NCBI RefSeq assembly: GCF_000701465.1
Contig: NZ_JNIY01000009.1
Span: forward strand, 85,945 to 149,944
Source of the DNA: Paraoerskovia marina DSM 21750
GTDB taxonomy: Bacteria > Actinomycetota > Actinomycetes > Actinomycetales > Cellulomonadaceae
Length of the DNA stretch: 64,000 nt
Direction: 5' to 3'
Positions 8,718-16,983 of the stretch are shown piece after piece. The notes below the pieces were generated by a model. It was given only the letters and a program-made list of their open reading frames with translations, did not search any database and had not been told where the DNA came from. The first letter of the stretch is position 1. Every line of letters begins with the position of its first letter. The position numbers were made by a program, and so were the translations under genes.

Positions 8718-9400
8718 CCGCGGGCACGATCGTCCTGCTCCGCCACGGACGCACCGCCTACAACGCCGCGATGCGTCTGCAAGGGCAGGTCGACATCGAG
8801 CTCGACGAGGTGGGTCGGTGGCAGGCGGAGCAGGGCGCGCGTGCGCTCTCGTCCGCGCACCGCGCGACCACCGTCGTCGCGTCCGACCTCTCCCGGGCGG
8901 CAGCGACGGCGCAGGCATACGCCGCGCAGCTCGGGGTGGAGCTCGTTCTCGATCCCCGGGTCCGCGAGCGGAGCTTCGGCGACTGGGAAGGGCTGACCGG
9001 CCCTGAGATCCGCGAAGTATGGCCCGAGGAGTACGCCGCGTGGCGTCGCGGCGACGACCCGCTGAGCGTGGGCGCCGAGGCGAAGGTCGACGTGGCCGCA
9101 CGTTTCCGCGAGGCCGTCCTCGAGCACGCCGACGCCTTGGACGAGGGCGACACGCTCGCCGTCGTCTCGCACGGTGCTGCGATCACGCTCGGCATCACGG
9201 CACTCCTGGGACTCGACGCCGGGCACTGGCGCGGTGTCGCGGGCCTTCACAACGTGCACTGGTCGCACCTGCACCGCTCCGGGCCGGGCGTGACGCCGGA
9301 CTGGCGCCTCGTGGCCCACAACGTCGGCGCCGGCTACCCGCTCGACGAGTGGAACGCGGGGCCGGACTGGAATTTGGAGCCTGGGCAAGAACCTGCGTAG
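8714..9400 (+). CDS. Histidine phosphatase family protein
   Basis: A 228-residue phosphoglycerate-mutase-like phosphatase. LLRHGRTAYN (residues 8-17) holds the phospho-accepting His of the RHG motif; RERSFGDWEG and VVSHGAAI carry the other conserved acidic residue and second His. The substrate cannot be assigned; actinobacterial homologues at this place are often annotated as phosphoglycerate mutase or phosphatase. It overlaps rsfS by 4 bases (ATGA), so translation is coupled. The promoter of the following tRNA gene overlaps its last codons. Confidence 0.88.
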   Translation: MTAGTIVLLRHGRTAYNAAMRLQGQVDIELDEVGRWQAEQGARALSSAHRATTVVASDLSRAAATAQAYAAQLGVELVLDPRVRERSFGDWEGLTGPEIREVWPEEYAAWRRGDDPLSVGAEAKVDVAARFREAVLEHADALDEGDTLAVVSHGAAITLGITALLGLDAGHWRGVAGLHNVHWSHLHRSGPGVTPDWRLVAHNVGAGYPLDEWNAGPDWNLEPGQEPA

Positions 9401-9403
9401 ACT
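9374..9403 (+). promoter_or_regulatory. Probable promoter of the tRNA-Ala gene
   Basis: TTGGAG (9374-9379) and TAGACT (9398-9403) are 18 bases apart, a sound sigma-70-type promoter overlapping the end of the upstream phosphatase gene. The predicted start near 9410 lies 58 bases before the mature tRNA 5' end. Confidence 0.55.
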
Positions 9404-9467
9404 AGCGGTGCTCGGGACGAGGGATTCTTCGAAACCTGAGTGCCAATCATCTGGTTTCCAGGTGTTC

Positions 9468-9540
9468 GGGGCTGTGGCGCAGCTGGTAGCGCACCTGCAT
9501 GGCATGCAGGGGGTCAGGGGTTCGAGTCCCCTCAGCTCCA
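9468..9540 (+). tRNA. tRNA-Ala, anticodon GGC
   Basis: A 73-nt cloverleaf. The acceptor stem GGGGCTG pairs with CAGCTCC and keeps the G3:U70 wobble pair that identifies alanine tRNAs. The D-arm is GCGC/GCGC with an AGCTGGTA loop. The anticodon arm CCTGC-ATGGCAT-GCAGG gives anticodon GGC. The T-arm AGGGG-TTCGAGT-CCCCT follows, and A73 is the discriminator. CCA is not encoded in full (ACCG follows). A perfect hairpin terminator lies 5 bases downstream. Confidence 0.98.
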
Positions 9541-9545
9541 CCGAA

Positions 9546-9586
9546 GACAAAGACGCGGGACCTCGCCGAGGTCCCGCGTCTTTGTC
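9546..9586. terminator. Perfect 19-base-pair terminator after tRNA-Ala
   Basis: GACAAAGACGCGGGACCTC (9546-9564) pairs without mismatch with 9568-9586 across a GCC loop. The AT-containing base of the stem leaves CTTTGTC on the 3' side, so it should stop transcripts from either strand. Confidence 0.85.
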
Positions 9587-9669
9587 GTCTGCTCGCGTCT
9601 GCGATTGCCGGATCTCAACGTCGAGGCAGGATGAACCCGAGGGGAGGGGCCCGACGTCGGGCTCGAGGG

Positions 9670-10287
9670 ATGACAGAGACGGTGGACTTCAAGAAGGGCG
9701 ACGATCTACGGGCGCCCCGCGGCGACTTCCGTCTGCTCGACGTGCCACCGACGCGATACCTGATGATCGACGGGGACGGTGACCCGAACACGTCGAGCCG
9801 GTACGCGGACGCTCTCGCCACGCTCTACCCGGTCGGCTACGCCCTCAAGTTCGCGAGCAAGGACGAGCTGGGACGGAACTACGTCGTGCCACCCCTGGAG
9901 GGGCTCTGGTGGGCGGACGACATGACGACGTTCACGACGGCGCGGGACAAGTCTCGATGGCGGTGGACGATGATGCTCCTCGTTCCTCGGTGGGTCCCCG
10001 ACGGGATGATCACGAATGTCGTACAGCGGGTGCGCGATCGCAAGGCGCCCCCGCGGATCGACGAGCTCCGCTGGGACACGCTCGCCGAGGGCAGGGTCGT
10101 CCAGACGCTCCACGTCGGTCCGTTCGACGACGAAGGCCCCGTGCTGGCGCGGATGCACGACGAGTTCATGCCCGGGCACGGCCTGCGGCCCCGGGGACGG
10201 CACCACGAGATCTACCTCGGGGACCCGCGTCGGGTGGCTCCGGAACGGATGCGCACGGTTCTGCGGCAACCTGTCGAGCCGGTCTGA
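9670..10287 (+). CDS. GyrI-like small-molecule-binding domain protein
   Basis: A 205-residue protein resembling the GyrI-like/SOUL-barrel ligand-binding superfamily that follows MerR or AraC domains in regulators, but here stand-alone. Recognisable parts are FRLLDVPPTRYLMIDGDGDP near the start, FPVGYALKF-like LYPVGYALKF, LEGLWWADD, and the C-terminal HVGPFDDEGP and HHEIYLGDPRR, all typical of the 'GyrI-like domain-containing protein' group. Start ATG 9670 follows GAGGG. The last residues (QPVEPV) and stop are encoded by sequence resembling the tandem repeat that begins next, so the C-terminus may have been altered by the repeat. The biological role is unknown. Confidence 0.8.
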   Translation: MTETVDFKKGDDLRAPRGDFRLLDVPPTRYLMIDGDGDPNTSSRYADALATLYPVGYALKFASKDELGRNYVVPPLEGLWWADDMTTFTTARDKSRWRWTMMLLVPRWVPDGMITNVVQRVRDRKAPPRIDELRWDTLAEGRVVQTLHVGPFDDEGPVLARMHDEFMPGHGLRPRGRHHEIYLGDPRRVAPERMRTVLRQPVEPV

Positions 10288-10291
10288 CGCC

Positions 10292-10501
10292 GGTTTCGAC
10301 AAGCTCAACCGGCGTTGGTCGGACTCAACTGGCGTTGGTCGAGCCTGTCGAGACCCGGTTTCGACAAGCTCAACCGGCGTGGGTCGGGCCTGTCGAGACC
10401 CGGTTTCGACAAGCTCAACCGGCGTGGGTCGGGCCTGTCGAGACCCGGTTTCGACAAGCTCAACCGGCGTGGGACGGGCTCAACCGGCGTGAGTCGGGCT
10501 C
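10292..10501. repeat. Tandem 45-base hairpin-forming repeat
   Basis: The motif GGTTTCGACAAGCTCAACC starts at 10292, 10357, 10402 and 10447. The last three copies are exactly 45 bases apart; the first pair is 65 apart because of an extra partial unit. Within a unit this arm is followed by an arm ending GCCTGTCGAGACC, close to the reverse complement of the first, so each unit can fold as a hairpin. Similar GTTTCGACAAGCTC motifs are, to my knowledge, dispersed in many Micrococcales genomes in intergenic positions. It fills the gap between two convergently unrelated, same-strand genes. Confidence 0.9.
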
Positions 10502-10533
10502 CGTCGGCGCGGGGCTGCGGCTACCGTGCCCCT

Positions 10534-11118
10534 ATGGTGACGACGGATGTGCCCGAGCTGCTCGTGGACGATGTGGCGGCATGGCGAGGATGGCTCGACG
10601 TGAACGAAGACTCGCACGACGGTGTCTGGCTCGTCCTGGCGAAGAAGGGCACGGTCGACCCCACGCGCCTGACCTACGCCGAGGCGCTCGACGAGGCACT
10701 GTGCAGCGGGTGGATCGACGGGCAGAAGCGGAGCCGGGACGCGGCGACGTTCCTTCAGCGGTTCACCCCGCGACGTCGGGCGAGCATGTGGTCGGCGCGC
10801 AACGTCGAGCACGTCGCGCGGCTCGTCTCCGAGGGGCGGATGCGCGCCCGGGGGACCGGCGAGGTGGACCGGGCGCGTGCGGACGGCCGGTGGGATCGTG
10901 CCTACCCGGGTTCGGCGACGATCGAGGTGCCCGCCGATCTCGCGGCGGCACTGAAGGACTCGCCCGGTGCGGCAGCTGCGTTCGGGCGGCTCAATCGGCA
11001 GGAGCGCTACAGCGTGCTGCACCCCGTGGTGTCGGCGTCGACGGACGACCTGCGCGCGGCGAGGATCCGTGTGCAGGTGGCGCGACTGGCAGAGCGGGCG
11101 CAGCAGCCGGACGCGTGA
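10534..11118 (+). CDS. YdeI/OmpD-associated family protein
   Basis: A 194-residue cytoplasmic protein of the YdeI (OmdA) family. Diagnostic stretches are WLDVNEDSHDGVWLVLAKKG, YAEALDEALCSGWIDGQKR, and FTPRRRASMWSARNVEHV. The C-terminal part carries the bacteriocin-protection-type helical region with PADLAAALKDSPGA. In enterobacteria the family has been linked to antimicrobial peptide resistance and porin association; whether that holds here is not known. The ATG at 10534 is used; the frame is open through the repeat upstream, but that extension is repeat-encoded and spurious. It stands alone between the repeat and the iron operon. Confidence 0.82.
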   Translation: MVTTDVPELLVDDVAAWRGWLDVNEDSHDGVWLVLAKKGTVDPTRLTYAEALDEALCSGWIDGQKRSRDAATFLQRFTPRRRASMWSARNVEHVARLVSEGRMRARGTGEVDRARADGRWDRAYPGSATIEVPADLAAALKDSPGAAAAFGRLNRQERYSVLHPVVSASTDDLRAARIRVQVARLAERAQQPDA

Positions 11119-11155
11119 CATGTCTCACGTGTGCGTTCCGAGGTGGATTTGTGAG

Positions 11156-11194
11156 TGAGGCGTGCCTTACCTTGGCAAGGTAAACCTCACCTGA
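11156..11194 (+). promoter_or_regulatory. Two adjacent DtxR/IdeR-like iron boxes upstream of the siderophore ABC operon
   Basis: TGAGGCGTGCCTTACCTTG (11156-11174) matches the DtxR consensus TTAGGTTAGCCTAACCTAA at 12 of 19 positions. CAAGGTAAACCTCACCTGA (11176-11194) matches at 13 of 19. Between and across them TTACCTT-GGC-AAGGTAA (11167-11183) is a perfect inverted repeat. DtxR-family repressors bind such sites with Fe2+ and turn siderophore uptake off in iron-replete cells. The gene starts at 11241. The matches are hand counts and binding is inferred. Confidence 0.65.
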
Positions 11195-11240
11195 GGGGGC
11201 GTGCACCTGCTGCGCGCCGTCCGTCACCCGGAAGGACCCC

Positions 11241-12269
11241 ATGTCCCGCATCTCCCGGCTCGCCGCCGTCCCGGTCGCCGCTCTTCTCTCCCTGGGCCTC
11301 GCCTCGTGCGCCTCCGACGAGCCCGCGGGCGAGACCGAGGCCGCCTCGAACACGTGGGAGCCGGTGACGGTCGAGCACGCCTTCGGGACGACGACGATCG
11401 AGACCGAACCCGAGCGCGTCGCCACCGTGGCCTGGGCCAACCACGAGGTGCCGCTCGCCCTCGGTGTCGTGCCGGTCGGCATGGCGGCCTCGACGTTCGG
11501 TGACGACGACGCGAACGGGGTGCACCCGTGGGCCGAGGAGGCGCTCGCCGACCTCGACGCCGAGACGCCGGTGCTCTTCGACGAGACGGACGGCATCGAC
11601 TTCGAGGCCGTCGCCGACAGCCAGCCCGACGTGATCCTGGCCGCGTACTCGGGGCTGACGCAGGAGGACTACGACACGCTCTCCGAGATCGCGCCGGTCG
11701 TCGCCTACCCCGAGGCCCCCTGGTCGACGCCCTGGCGGGAGATGATCGAGGTCAACGCCGCCGGCCTCGGCATGGCGGAGGAGGGCGACGAGCTTGTCGC
11801 GGACCTCGAGCAGCAGATCGCCGACGTCGTCGCCGAGTACCCGCAGATCGAGGGTGCGACAGGGATGTTCCTCACCCATGTCGACCCGAGCGACCTGAGC
11901 CAGGTCAGCTTCTACTCCGCGAACGACACGCGCGTCCAGTTCTTCGAGGATCTCGGCATGGAGATCCCGGCGAGCATCGAGGAGGCCTCGGCCGACACCG
12001 ACTCCTACTCGGTCACCATCAGCGCCGAGCAGGCCGACATGTTCGACGACGTCGACGTGATCGTCACCTACGGCGGCGAGGAGCTGCGGGACGCGCTCGA
12101 GTCCGACCCGCTCCTGTCCCAGATCCCCGCCGTCGAGAACGGCGCGATCGTGGACCTGCCCGGCGACCAGCCGCTCGGCACCGCCGCGAACCCGACGCCC
12201 CTGGCGATCTCCTGGGTGCTCGACGACTACGCCGGGCTGATCGCGGACGCCGTCGACAAGGGCGAGTGA
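11241..12269 (+). CDS. Iron-siderophore ABC transporter substrate-binding lipoprotein
   Basis: A 342-residue extracytoplasmic binding protein. The signal peptide ends in the lipobox LASC, so Cys26 would be lipidated and anchor the protein outside the membrane. The mature part is a type III (FepB/FecB-like) periplasmic-binding fold with the usual opening TIETEPERVATVAWANHEVPLALG and helix-linked lobes. GGAAGG lies just before the ATG. It is the first gene of a four-gene uptake operon and overlaps the next by GTGA. The siderophore bound (hydroxamate, catecholate or other) is not clear from sequence. Confidence 0.92.
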   Translation: MSRISRLAAVPVAALLSLGLASCASDEPAGETEAASNTWEPVTVEHAFGTTTIETEPERVATVAWANHEVPLALGVVPVGMAASTFGDDDANGVHPWAEEALADLDAETPVLFDETDGIDFEAVADSQPDVILAAYSGLTQEDYDTLSEIAPVVAYPEAPWSTPWREMIEVNAAGLGMAEEGDELVADLEQQIADVVAEYPQIEGATGMFLTHVDPSDLSQVSFYSANDTRVQFFEDLGMEIPASIEEASADTDSYSVTISAEQADMFDDVDVIVTYGGEELRDALESDPLLSQIPAVENGAIVDLPGDQPLGTAANPTPLAISWVLDDYAGLIADAVDKGE

Positions 12270-13309
12270 CCACCACCGTCCTCCAGCAGCCCTCGGGCGT
12301 CGCCGCGCTGCGACGCCCGAGGGCTCGTCGTGCTGCGGGCCTTCTCGGGCTCGGCGCGCTCGTCGTCGCCGTCGTCGTCCTCTCGGTGACGGTCGGCTCT
12401 CGCGACGTCGCGTGGCACGACGTCTGGGCGGCGCTCGGCGGGGCCAGCGACGGGTTCGACCGTGGAGCCGTCGCCAAGCGGATCCCACGCACCTTCCTCG
12501 CCGTGCTCGCCGGTGCCGCGCTCGGGGTCTCCGGCGCCGTGATGCAGGGCGTGACCCGCAACCCGTTGGCCGACCCGGGCATCCTCGGTGTCAACATGGG
12601 GGCGTCGCTGGCGGTCGTCACGGGGATCGCGTACTTCGGGCTCAGCACCGCCACCGGGTACATCTGGTGGGCGATCGCCGGGGCGTGCGTGACCGCCGTC
12701 GTCGTCTACGCCATCGGGTCCGCCGGACGCGGCGGGGCGACGCCCCTCAAGCTGGCGCTCGCCGGTGCTGCCGTCTCGGCCGCGCTCGCCTCGTTCGTCA
12801 GCGCGGTCGTCCTCGGACGCAACGACATCGCCGGGGGAGTGCGGTCGTGGCAGATCGGGGGCGTCGGGGGTGGGACCGCCGAGTCCGTCTCGACCGTCCT
12901 GCCGTTCCTCGTCGCCGGGTTCCTCCTCTGCCTGCTCAGTGCTCAGGCGCTCAACTCGTTGGCGCTCGGGGACGACCTCGCCGCAGGTCTCGGCGAACGC
13001 GTCGCCGTCGCCCGGGGATCCGCGGCGCTCGGTGCCACGGTCCTCTGCGGCGCGGCGACCGCGGTGACGGGACCGATCGGCTTCGTCGGGCTCGTCGTCC
13101 CGCACGCCTGCCGCATGCTGATCGGACCCGACCACCGATGGTTGCTGCCGTACTCCGCGCTCACCGGTGCGGTCCTGCTCACGCTCGCCGACGTCGTCGG
13201 ACGGGTCGTCGCCCGCCCCGCCGAGATCGACGTCGGCATCATCACCGCACTGATCGGTGCCCCCGTGTTCATCGCGATCGTCCGCCGGCAGAAGGTGCGC
13301 GCCCTGTGA
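12266..13309 (+). CDS. FecCD-family siderophore permease, first subunit
   Basis: A 347-residue polytopic membrane protein. Family marks are IPRTFLAVLAGAALGVSGAV, the coupling-helix region MQGVTRNPLADPGILGVNMG, and TGPIGFVGLVVPHACRMLIG. About nine to ten hydrophobic segments are visible, as in BtuC/FhuB. It starts at GTG 12266 inside the previous stop (4-base GTGA overlap), which puts VTTTVLQQPSG at the N-terminus. It pairs with the second FecCD subunit to form the channel through which the iron-siderophore complex enters. Confidence 0.93.
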   Translation: MTTTVLQQPSGVAALRRPRARRAAGLLGLGALVVAVVVLSVTVGSRDVAWHDVWAALGGASDGFDRGAVAKRIPRTFLAVLAGAALGVSGAVMQGVTRNPLADPGILGVNMGASLAVVTGIAYFGLSTATGYIWWAIAGACVTAVVVYAIGSAGRGGATPLKLALAGAAVSAALASFVSAVVLGRNDIAGGVRSWQIGGVGGGTAESVSTVLPFLVAGFLLCLLSAQALNSLALGDDLAAGLGERVAVARGSAALGATVLCGAATAVTGPIGFVGLVVPHACRMLIGPDHRWLLPYSALTGAVLLTLADVVGRVVARPAEIDVGIITALIGAPVFIAIVRRQKVRAL

Positions 13310-14367
13310 CCACCACACTCACCGCACCGCCCACCACGGCGAGCGGCCTGGACGTCGCGCAAGGCCGGGCCCGCCGTGCCGCACGACGTCGCACGGTGCT
13401 CCTGCTGCTCGTGGCGCTGCTCGTCATCGCGTTCGCCACGACCCTCATGGTCGGCAACACCTTCTACACGCCGTCGGAGGTCGTCCGGGTGCTCGTCGGC
13501 CAGGACGTGCCGGGTGCCTCGTTCACGGTCGGCACCCTGCGGTTGCCGCGAGCGGTGCTCGGCGTCCTGGCGGGATTCGCCTTCGGGCTCGCCGGCGTGA
13601 CCTTCCAGACCATGCTCCGCAACCCCCTCGCGAGCCCGGACATCATCGGGATCAGCTCCGGCGCGTCCGCCGCCGCCGTGATCGGGATCGTCGTCCTCGG
13701 CCTCGGTTCCACGCAGGTCTCGATCCTCGCCGTCGTCGGCGGGCTCGGTGTGGCGCTCGCGGTCTACGGGCTCTCGGCCACGCGGGGAGGCGTCGCGGGC
13801 ACACGCCTGATCCTCGTCGGGATCGGGGTCGCCGCCATGCTCGACTCGGTGACCTCCTACGTGCTCTCGCGCGCGTCCGAGTGGGACCTGCAGGACGCGA
13901 TGCGATGGCTCGCGGGCAGCCTCAACGGTGCCCGGTGGGGTCAGATCCTCCCGCTGGTGGTCGCCCTGGCCGTGCTGGGCCCGCTCCTGCTCGCGCAGGC
14001 ACGGAACCTCGCCGCGCTCCAGCTCGGGGACGACACGGCGGCCGCCCTCGGTGTTCGGGTGGGAGCCACCCGGCTCCTGCTCGTGGTCGCGGCGGTCGGA
14101 CTCGTCGCCTTCGCGACGGCTGCCACCGGGCCCATCGCGTTCGTCGCCTTCTTGGCGGGGCCCATCGCGGCGCGGATCGTCGGGCCCGGCGGGTCGTTGT
14201 TGCTGCCCGCCGCGCTCGTGGGCGCACTGCTCGTCGTCGCCGCCGACCTGGTCGGTCAGTTCGCCTTCGACACCCGGTTCCCCGTCGGTGTCGTCACGGG
14301 TGTCCTCGGTGCCCCCTACCTCGTCTACCTCATCGTCCGCACCCACCGATCGGGAGGGTCGCTGTGA
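13306..14367 (+). CDS. FecCD-family siderophore permease, second subunit
   Basis: A 353-residue integral membrane partner of the preceding permease. It has LRLPRAVLGVLAGFAFGLAG, TMLRNPLASPDIIGISSGAS and TGPIAFVAFLAGPIAARIVG, the standard FecCD blocks. It begins at GTG 13306, overlapping the upstream stop by 4 bases. Two diverged FecCD permeases side by side, as here, usually make a heterodimer. It overlaps the ATPase gene by another GTGA. Confidence 0.93.
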   Translation: MTTTLTAPPTTASGLDVAQGRARRAARRRTVLLLLVALLVIAFATTLMVGNTFYTPSEVVRVLVGQDVPGASFTVGTLRLPRAVLGVLAGFAFGLAGVTFQTMLRNPLASPDIIGISSGASAAAVIGIVVLGLGSTQVSILAVVGGLGVALAVYGLSATRGGVAGTRLILVGIGVAAMLDSVTSYVLSRASEWDLQDAMRWLAGSLNGARWGQILPLVVALAVLGPLLLAQARNLAALQLGDDTAAALGVRVGATRLLLVVAAVGLVAFATAATGPIAFVAFLAGPIAARIVGPGGSLLLPAALVGALLVVAADLVGQFAFDTRFPVGVVTGVLGAPYLVYLIVRTHRSGGSL

Positions 14368-15173
14368 CCACCGACCACCAGCTCACCGTCGACCACCTCA
14401 CTCTCGGCTACGGGGACCGCACCGTCGTCACCGACTTGCAGGTGGACGTCCCACCCGGCCGGATCACGGCGATCGTCGGCGCGAACGCCTGCGGCAAGTC
14501 GACGCTCCTGCGGTCGATGTCGAGACTCCTCGCCCCGCGTGCGGGCCAGGTCCTGCTCGACGGCAAGGACGTCCACCGCATGCCCGCCAAGCAGCTGGCC
14601 CGTACTCTCGGCCTCCTCCCGCAGTCGCCGGTGGCGCCCGAGGGGATCGCCGTGGCCGACCTCGTCGGTCGTGGACGGCACCCGCACCAGAGGATCCTGA
14701 GCCGGTGGTCGCACGACGACGACGTCGCGGTCGCCGCGGCGCTGGACGCCACCGGTACCGCCGAGCTCGCCGACCGACCCGTGGACGAGCTCTCGGGCGG
14801 GCAGCGGCAACGGGTGTGGATCGCCATGGTGCTCGCCCAGCAGACGGACCTGCTCCTCCTCGACGAGCCGACGACGTTTCTCGACGTCGCCCACCAGGTC
14901 GAGGTGCTCGACCTGCTCGCCGACCTCAACGCCGCCCGAGGGACGACGGTCGTCATGGTGCTGCACGACCTGAACCTGGCCGCCCGGTACGCCGACCACC
15001 TCATCGCGCTCGCCGACGGTCGCGTCCATGCGGCCGGCGCGCCTGGCGACGTGCTCACCGAGGAGACCGTCCGAGCGGTCTTCGACCTCGAGAGCAGGGT
15101 GATCGTCGACCCCACGTCCGGCACACCGCTGATGCTGCCCGTCGGTCGGCATCATGCGGTCGCCAGGCTCTAG
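14364..15173 (+). CDS. Iron-siderophore ABC transporter ATP-binding protein
   Basis: A 269-residue FepC/FhuC-type ATPase. Walker A is GANACGKST (residues about 39-47), the signature LSGGQRQRVW, and Walker B LLLLDEPTTFLD, with the switch His in VLHDLNLAARYAD. The GTG at 14364 overlaps the permease stop. It powers import by the two FecCD subunits. The four genes 11241-15173 form one translationally coupled operon. The downstream 214 bases hold no convincing gene or terminator, and base composition drops from here on toward the accessory region. Confidence 0.94.
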   Translation: MTTDHQLTVDHLTLGYGDRTVVTDLQVDVPPGRITAIVGANACGKSTLLRSMSRLLAPRAGQVLLDGKDVHRMPAKQLARTLGLLPQSPVAPEGIAVADLVGRGRHPHQRILSRWSHDDDVAVAAALDATGTAELADRPVDELSGGQRQRVWIAMVLAQQTDLLLLDEPTTFLDVAHQVEVLDLLADLNAARGTTVVMVLHDLNLAARYADHLIALADGRVHAAGAPGDVLTEETVRAVFDLESRVIVDPTSGTPLMLPVGRHHAVARL

Positions 15174-15387
15174 ATTGTCCCGTTCATGACGTTTGTGATC
15201 GCTGGCTGATCGGGGGAGCCCGCCCAGGGCAGTTCCGTCGTGGGGTGTTGAACCCTGCAATCCCGGTGCATGCGCGGGCGCGCGTACGTTGTGTTGGTGA
15301 AGACCCTGGCAGTAGGCCCACTCGGTGGTCAGGGTGCGGCCTGAACCAGTCAACGCGGCGAGCCAACAGAATCCGGGCCAATCCCTC

Positions 15388-16710
15388 TCAGTCGACCCGT
15401 GGGTTGTCGCGGGTGCCCTGCCGGCGACGAGCCCGGTCGGCGAGTCCGTCGAAGAACTTGCTTGTAGCCTCACTCGCGCGAGCGACGCTAGCAGCCCCTG
15501 CGTCGAGTGCCTTGTCCCTAAGATCTCCGGTCTTCCCGACGGCCTGTGCACTCCGCCGTCGTGCGGCGCCAATTGCGTCCTGCCCGGATTCGAACGTCTG
15601 GTCCCGGGTGTCCACCACGGCGGCGAGCCAACGACGTGCTTCGGCAGTCTCTGCCTCCGACACGAGACCGAGACTTCTTTCGAACTCGAGGACAGCACCG
15701 ACCACGTCGTTGCTGGCACCCACGACCTTCGGTGACACGAACGGGTTGAAGAGGACCTTTTGGTTGGCCCTGTTTGATGCGTCGTTCATGCGACCGACGA
15801 GCTCGCCGCAGGCACCGCCGATAACTTCCAGCCGCTTCTGTCGAGTCCTGCGTAATCCGACACGATGCCGGTTGAGTTCCTCGGGATTTGCGTCGGCGAC
15901 ACGGTCGAGCTCGAGGACGTCGATCGCATCCTGTACCTGAACCGAGCGGGCAATCACCGCGAGCCATTCCGCGACAGAGATGCGGACATGCTGCGTTGCT
16001 TTGACCAAGTGTCCGAGATCCTGTTCGGCCTCGAGACCGTCGGCCAAGCCATCGAGCTGGCGCACCGCATACGCCTGAGTGCTGGCGATAGTCGCCGCAC
16101 CGCCCTGGATCTTCGACCAGGTGATCTCCGGAACCCGACCCACCTCGTCACGGATCGTGATGGCGTCATCGACCAAGAGTGACACGCCGATCATCCCGGC
16201 GAGGACGCCGTCCTTTTGCGCGCGCAAGATATCGTCGACCTTCTTGTCGATCTGCGCGAGGTAGTCGCGGAGCTCATCAATCGACCGCTGCAACTCGCGT
16301 TGTGCCATCATCGTCCCGATCGAGGCGAGGGCCGCGGGGTTCGTGACGAGCGCGAAGGGCGAGCTAACCACCTGGATCCAAGACTGCACGTCGCCCGGTT
16401 TGCCGATCATCGCGTGGCTGATCGCTGGATTGGCCTTGGTTGCCTGCAGGCCGAACTGGCGTACCTTTGCCGCGGACTGCTCCGTCAGCTTGAGCCAGCG
16501 GCCCGATTCGGCCGCGATCTGTCCGCCAGCCTGTAGCGCCAGTCCACCGAAGCCGCTGACGCTGTGAGCTCCGTCCATGGCTACGTGGGCGAGCGACCGC
16601 GACTCCGCGCTGACTAGATCGAGGTCGAGCATGAACTGTTCGATCGCATCTTCCGCACCGACGACAGCGAGACCGCTGCCATCACTGACCAACTCAAGTT
16701 CGGCGCTCAC
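15388..16710 (-). CDS. Protein of unknown function with central coiled-coil segment
   Basis: A 440-residue protein I do not recognise. The N-terminal third carries small glycine/alanine-rich helices (VSGFGGLALQAGGQIAAESG). Residues about 125-170 contain a short hydrophobic stretch then REL-QRS-IDELRDYLAQIDKK heptads that predict a coiled coil, and a second hydrophobic patch (LAGMIGVSLLVDD). The C-terminus is Ala/Arg-rich and charged. No enzyme motif, signal peptide or DNA-binding domain is evident. GC content is lower than in the neighbouring iron operon. It lies alone between that operon and an IS element, so it is probably acquired cargo. GAGGACC precedes the ATG. Confidence 0.7.
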   Translation of the reverse strand: MSAELELVSDGSGLAVVGAEDAIEQFMLDLDLVSAESRSLAHVAMDGAHSVSGFGGLALQAGGQIAAESGRWLKLTEQSAAKVRQFGLQATKANPAISHAMIGKPGDVQSWIQVVSSPFALVTNPAALASIGTMMAQRELQRSIDELRDYLAQIDKKVDDILRAQKDGVLAGMIGVSLLVDDAITIRDEVGRVPEITWSKIQGGAATIASTQAYAVRQLDGLADGLEAEQDLGHLVKATQHVRISVAEWLAVIARSVQVQDAIDVLELDRVADANPEELNRHRVGLRRTRQKRLEVIGGACGELVGRMNDASNRANQKVLFNPFVSPKVVGASNDVVGAVLEFERSLGLVSEAETAEARRWLAAVVDTRDQTFESGQDAIGAARRRSAQAVGKTGDLRDKALDAGAASVARASEATSKFFDGLADRARRRQGTRDNPRVD

Positions 16711-16983
16711 GGGTCCTCCTGTTCGGCTGCTGCCAGAAGTCTAGAACCCTCCCGATGTCGGCCTTGCCCGCGCGGTCCTGTTTCGACCCCCGTGGTGGGT
16801 GAATTCGGCGGCGGTATTTGCGTCAACGTTCCTAGTCGACGGGGGCGTCGACGGACAGGCGATGTCGGTAGCGCCCGAGCAAGAACCTGATCTGCGCACC
16901 GAGTGCCCGGCTCGACTGATGTGCGAACATTGGCGCCCTCGTGTCGCCCCCGCCCGGGAGTCCTGGTCAAGTCCCAGGAAGTG

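Noticed and set aside
10292..10501. CRISPR-like array
   Set aside because: Units are contiguous 45-base repeats that include the 'spacers'; the intervening sequence is itself repeated and no cas gene is near.
15174..15387. Short open frames between the siderophore ATPase and the 440-residue gene
   Set aside because: No start with a ribosome binding site and no family resemblance.
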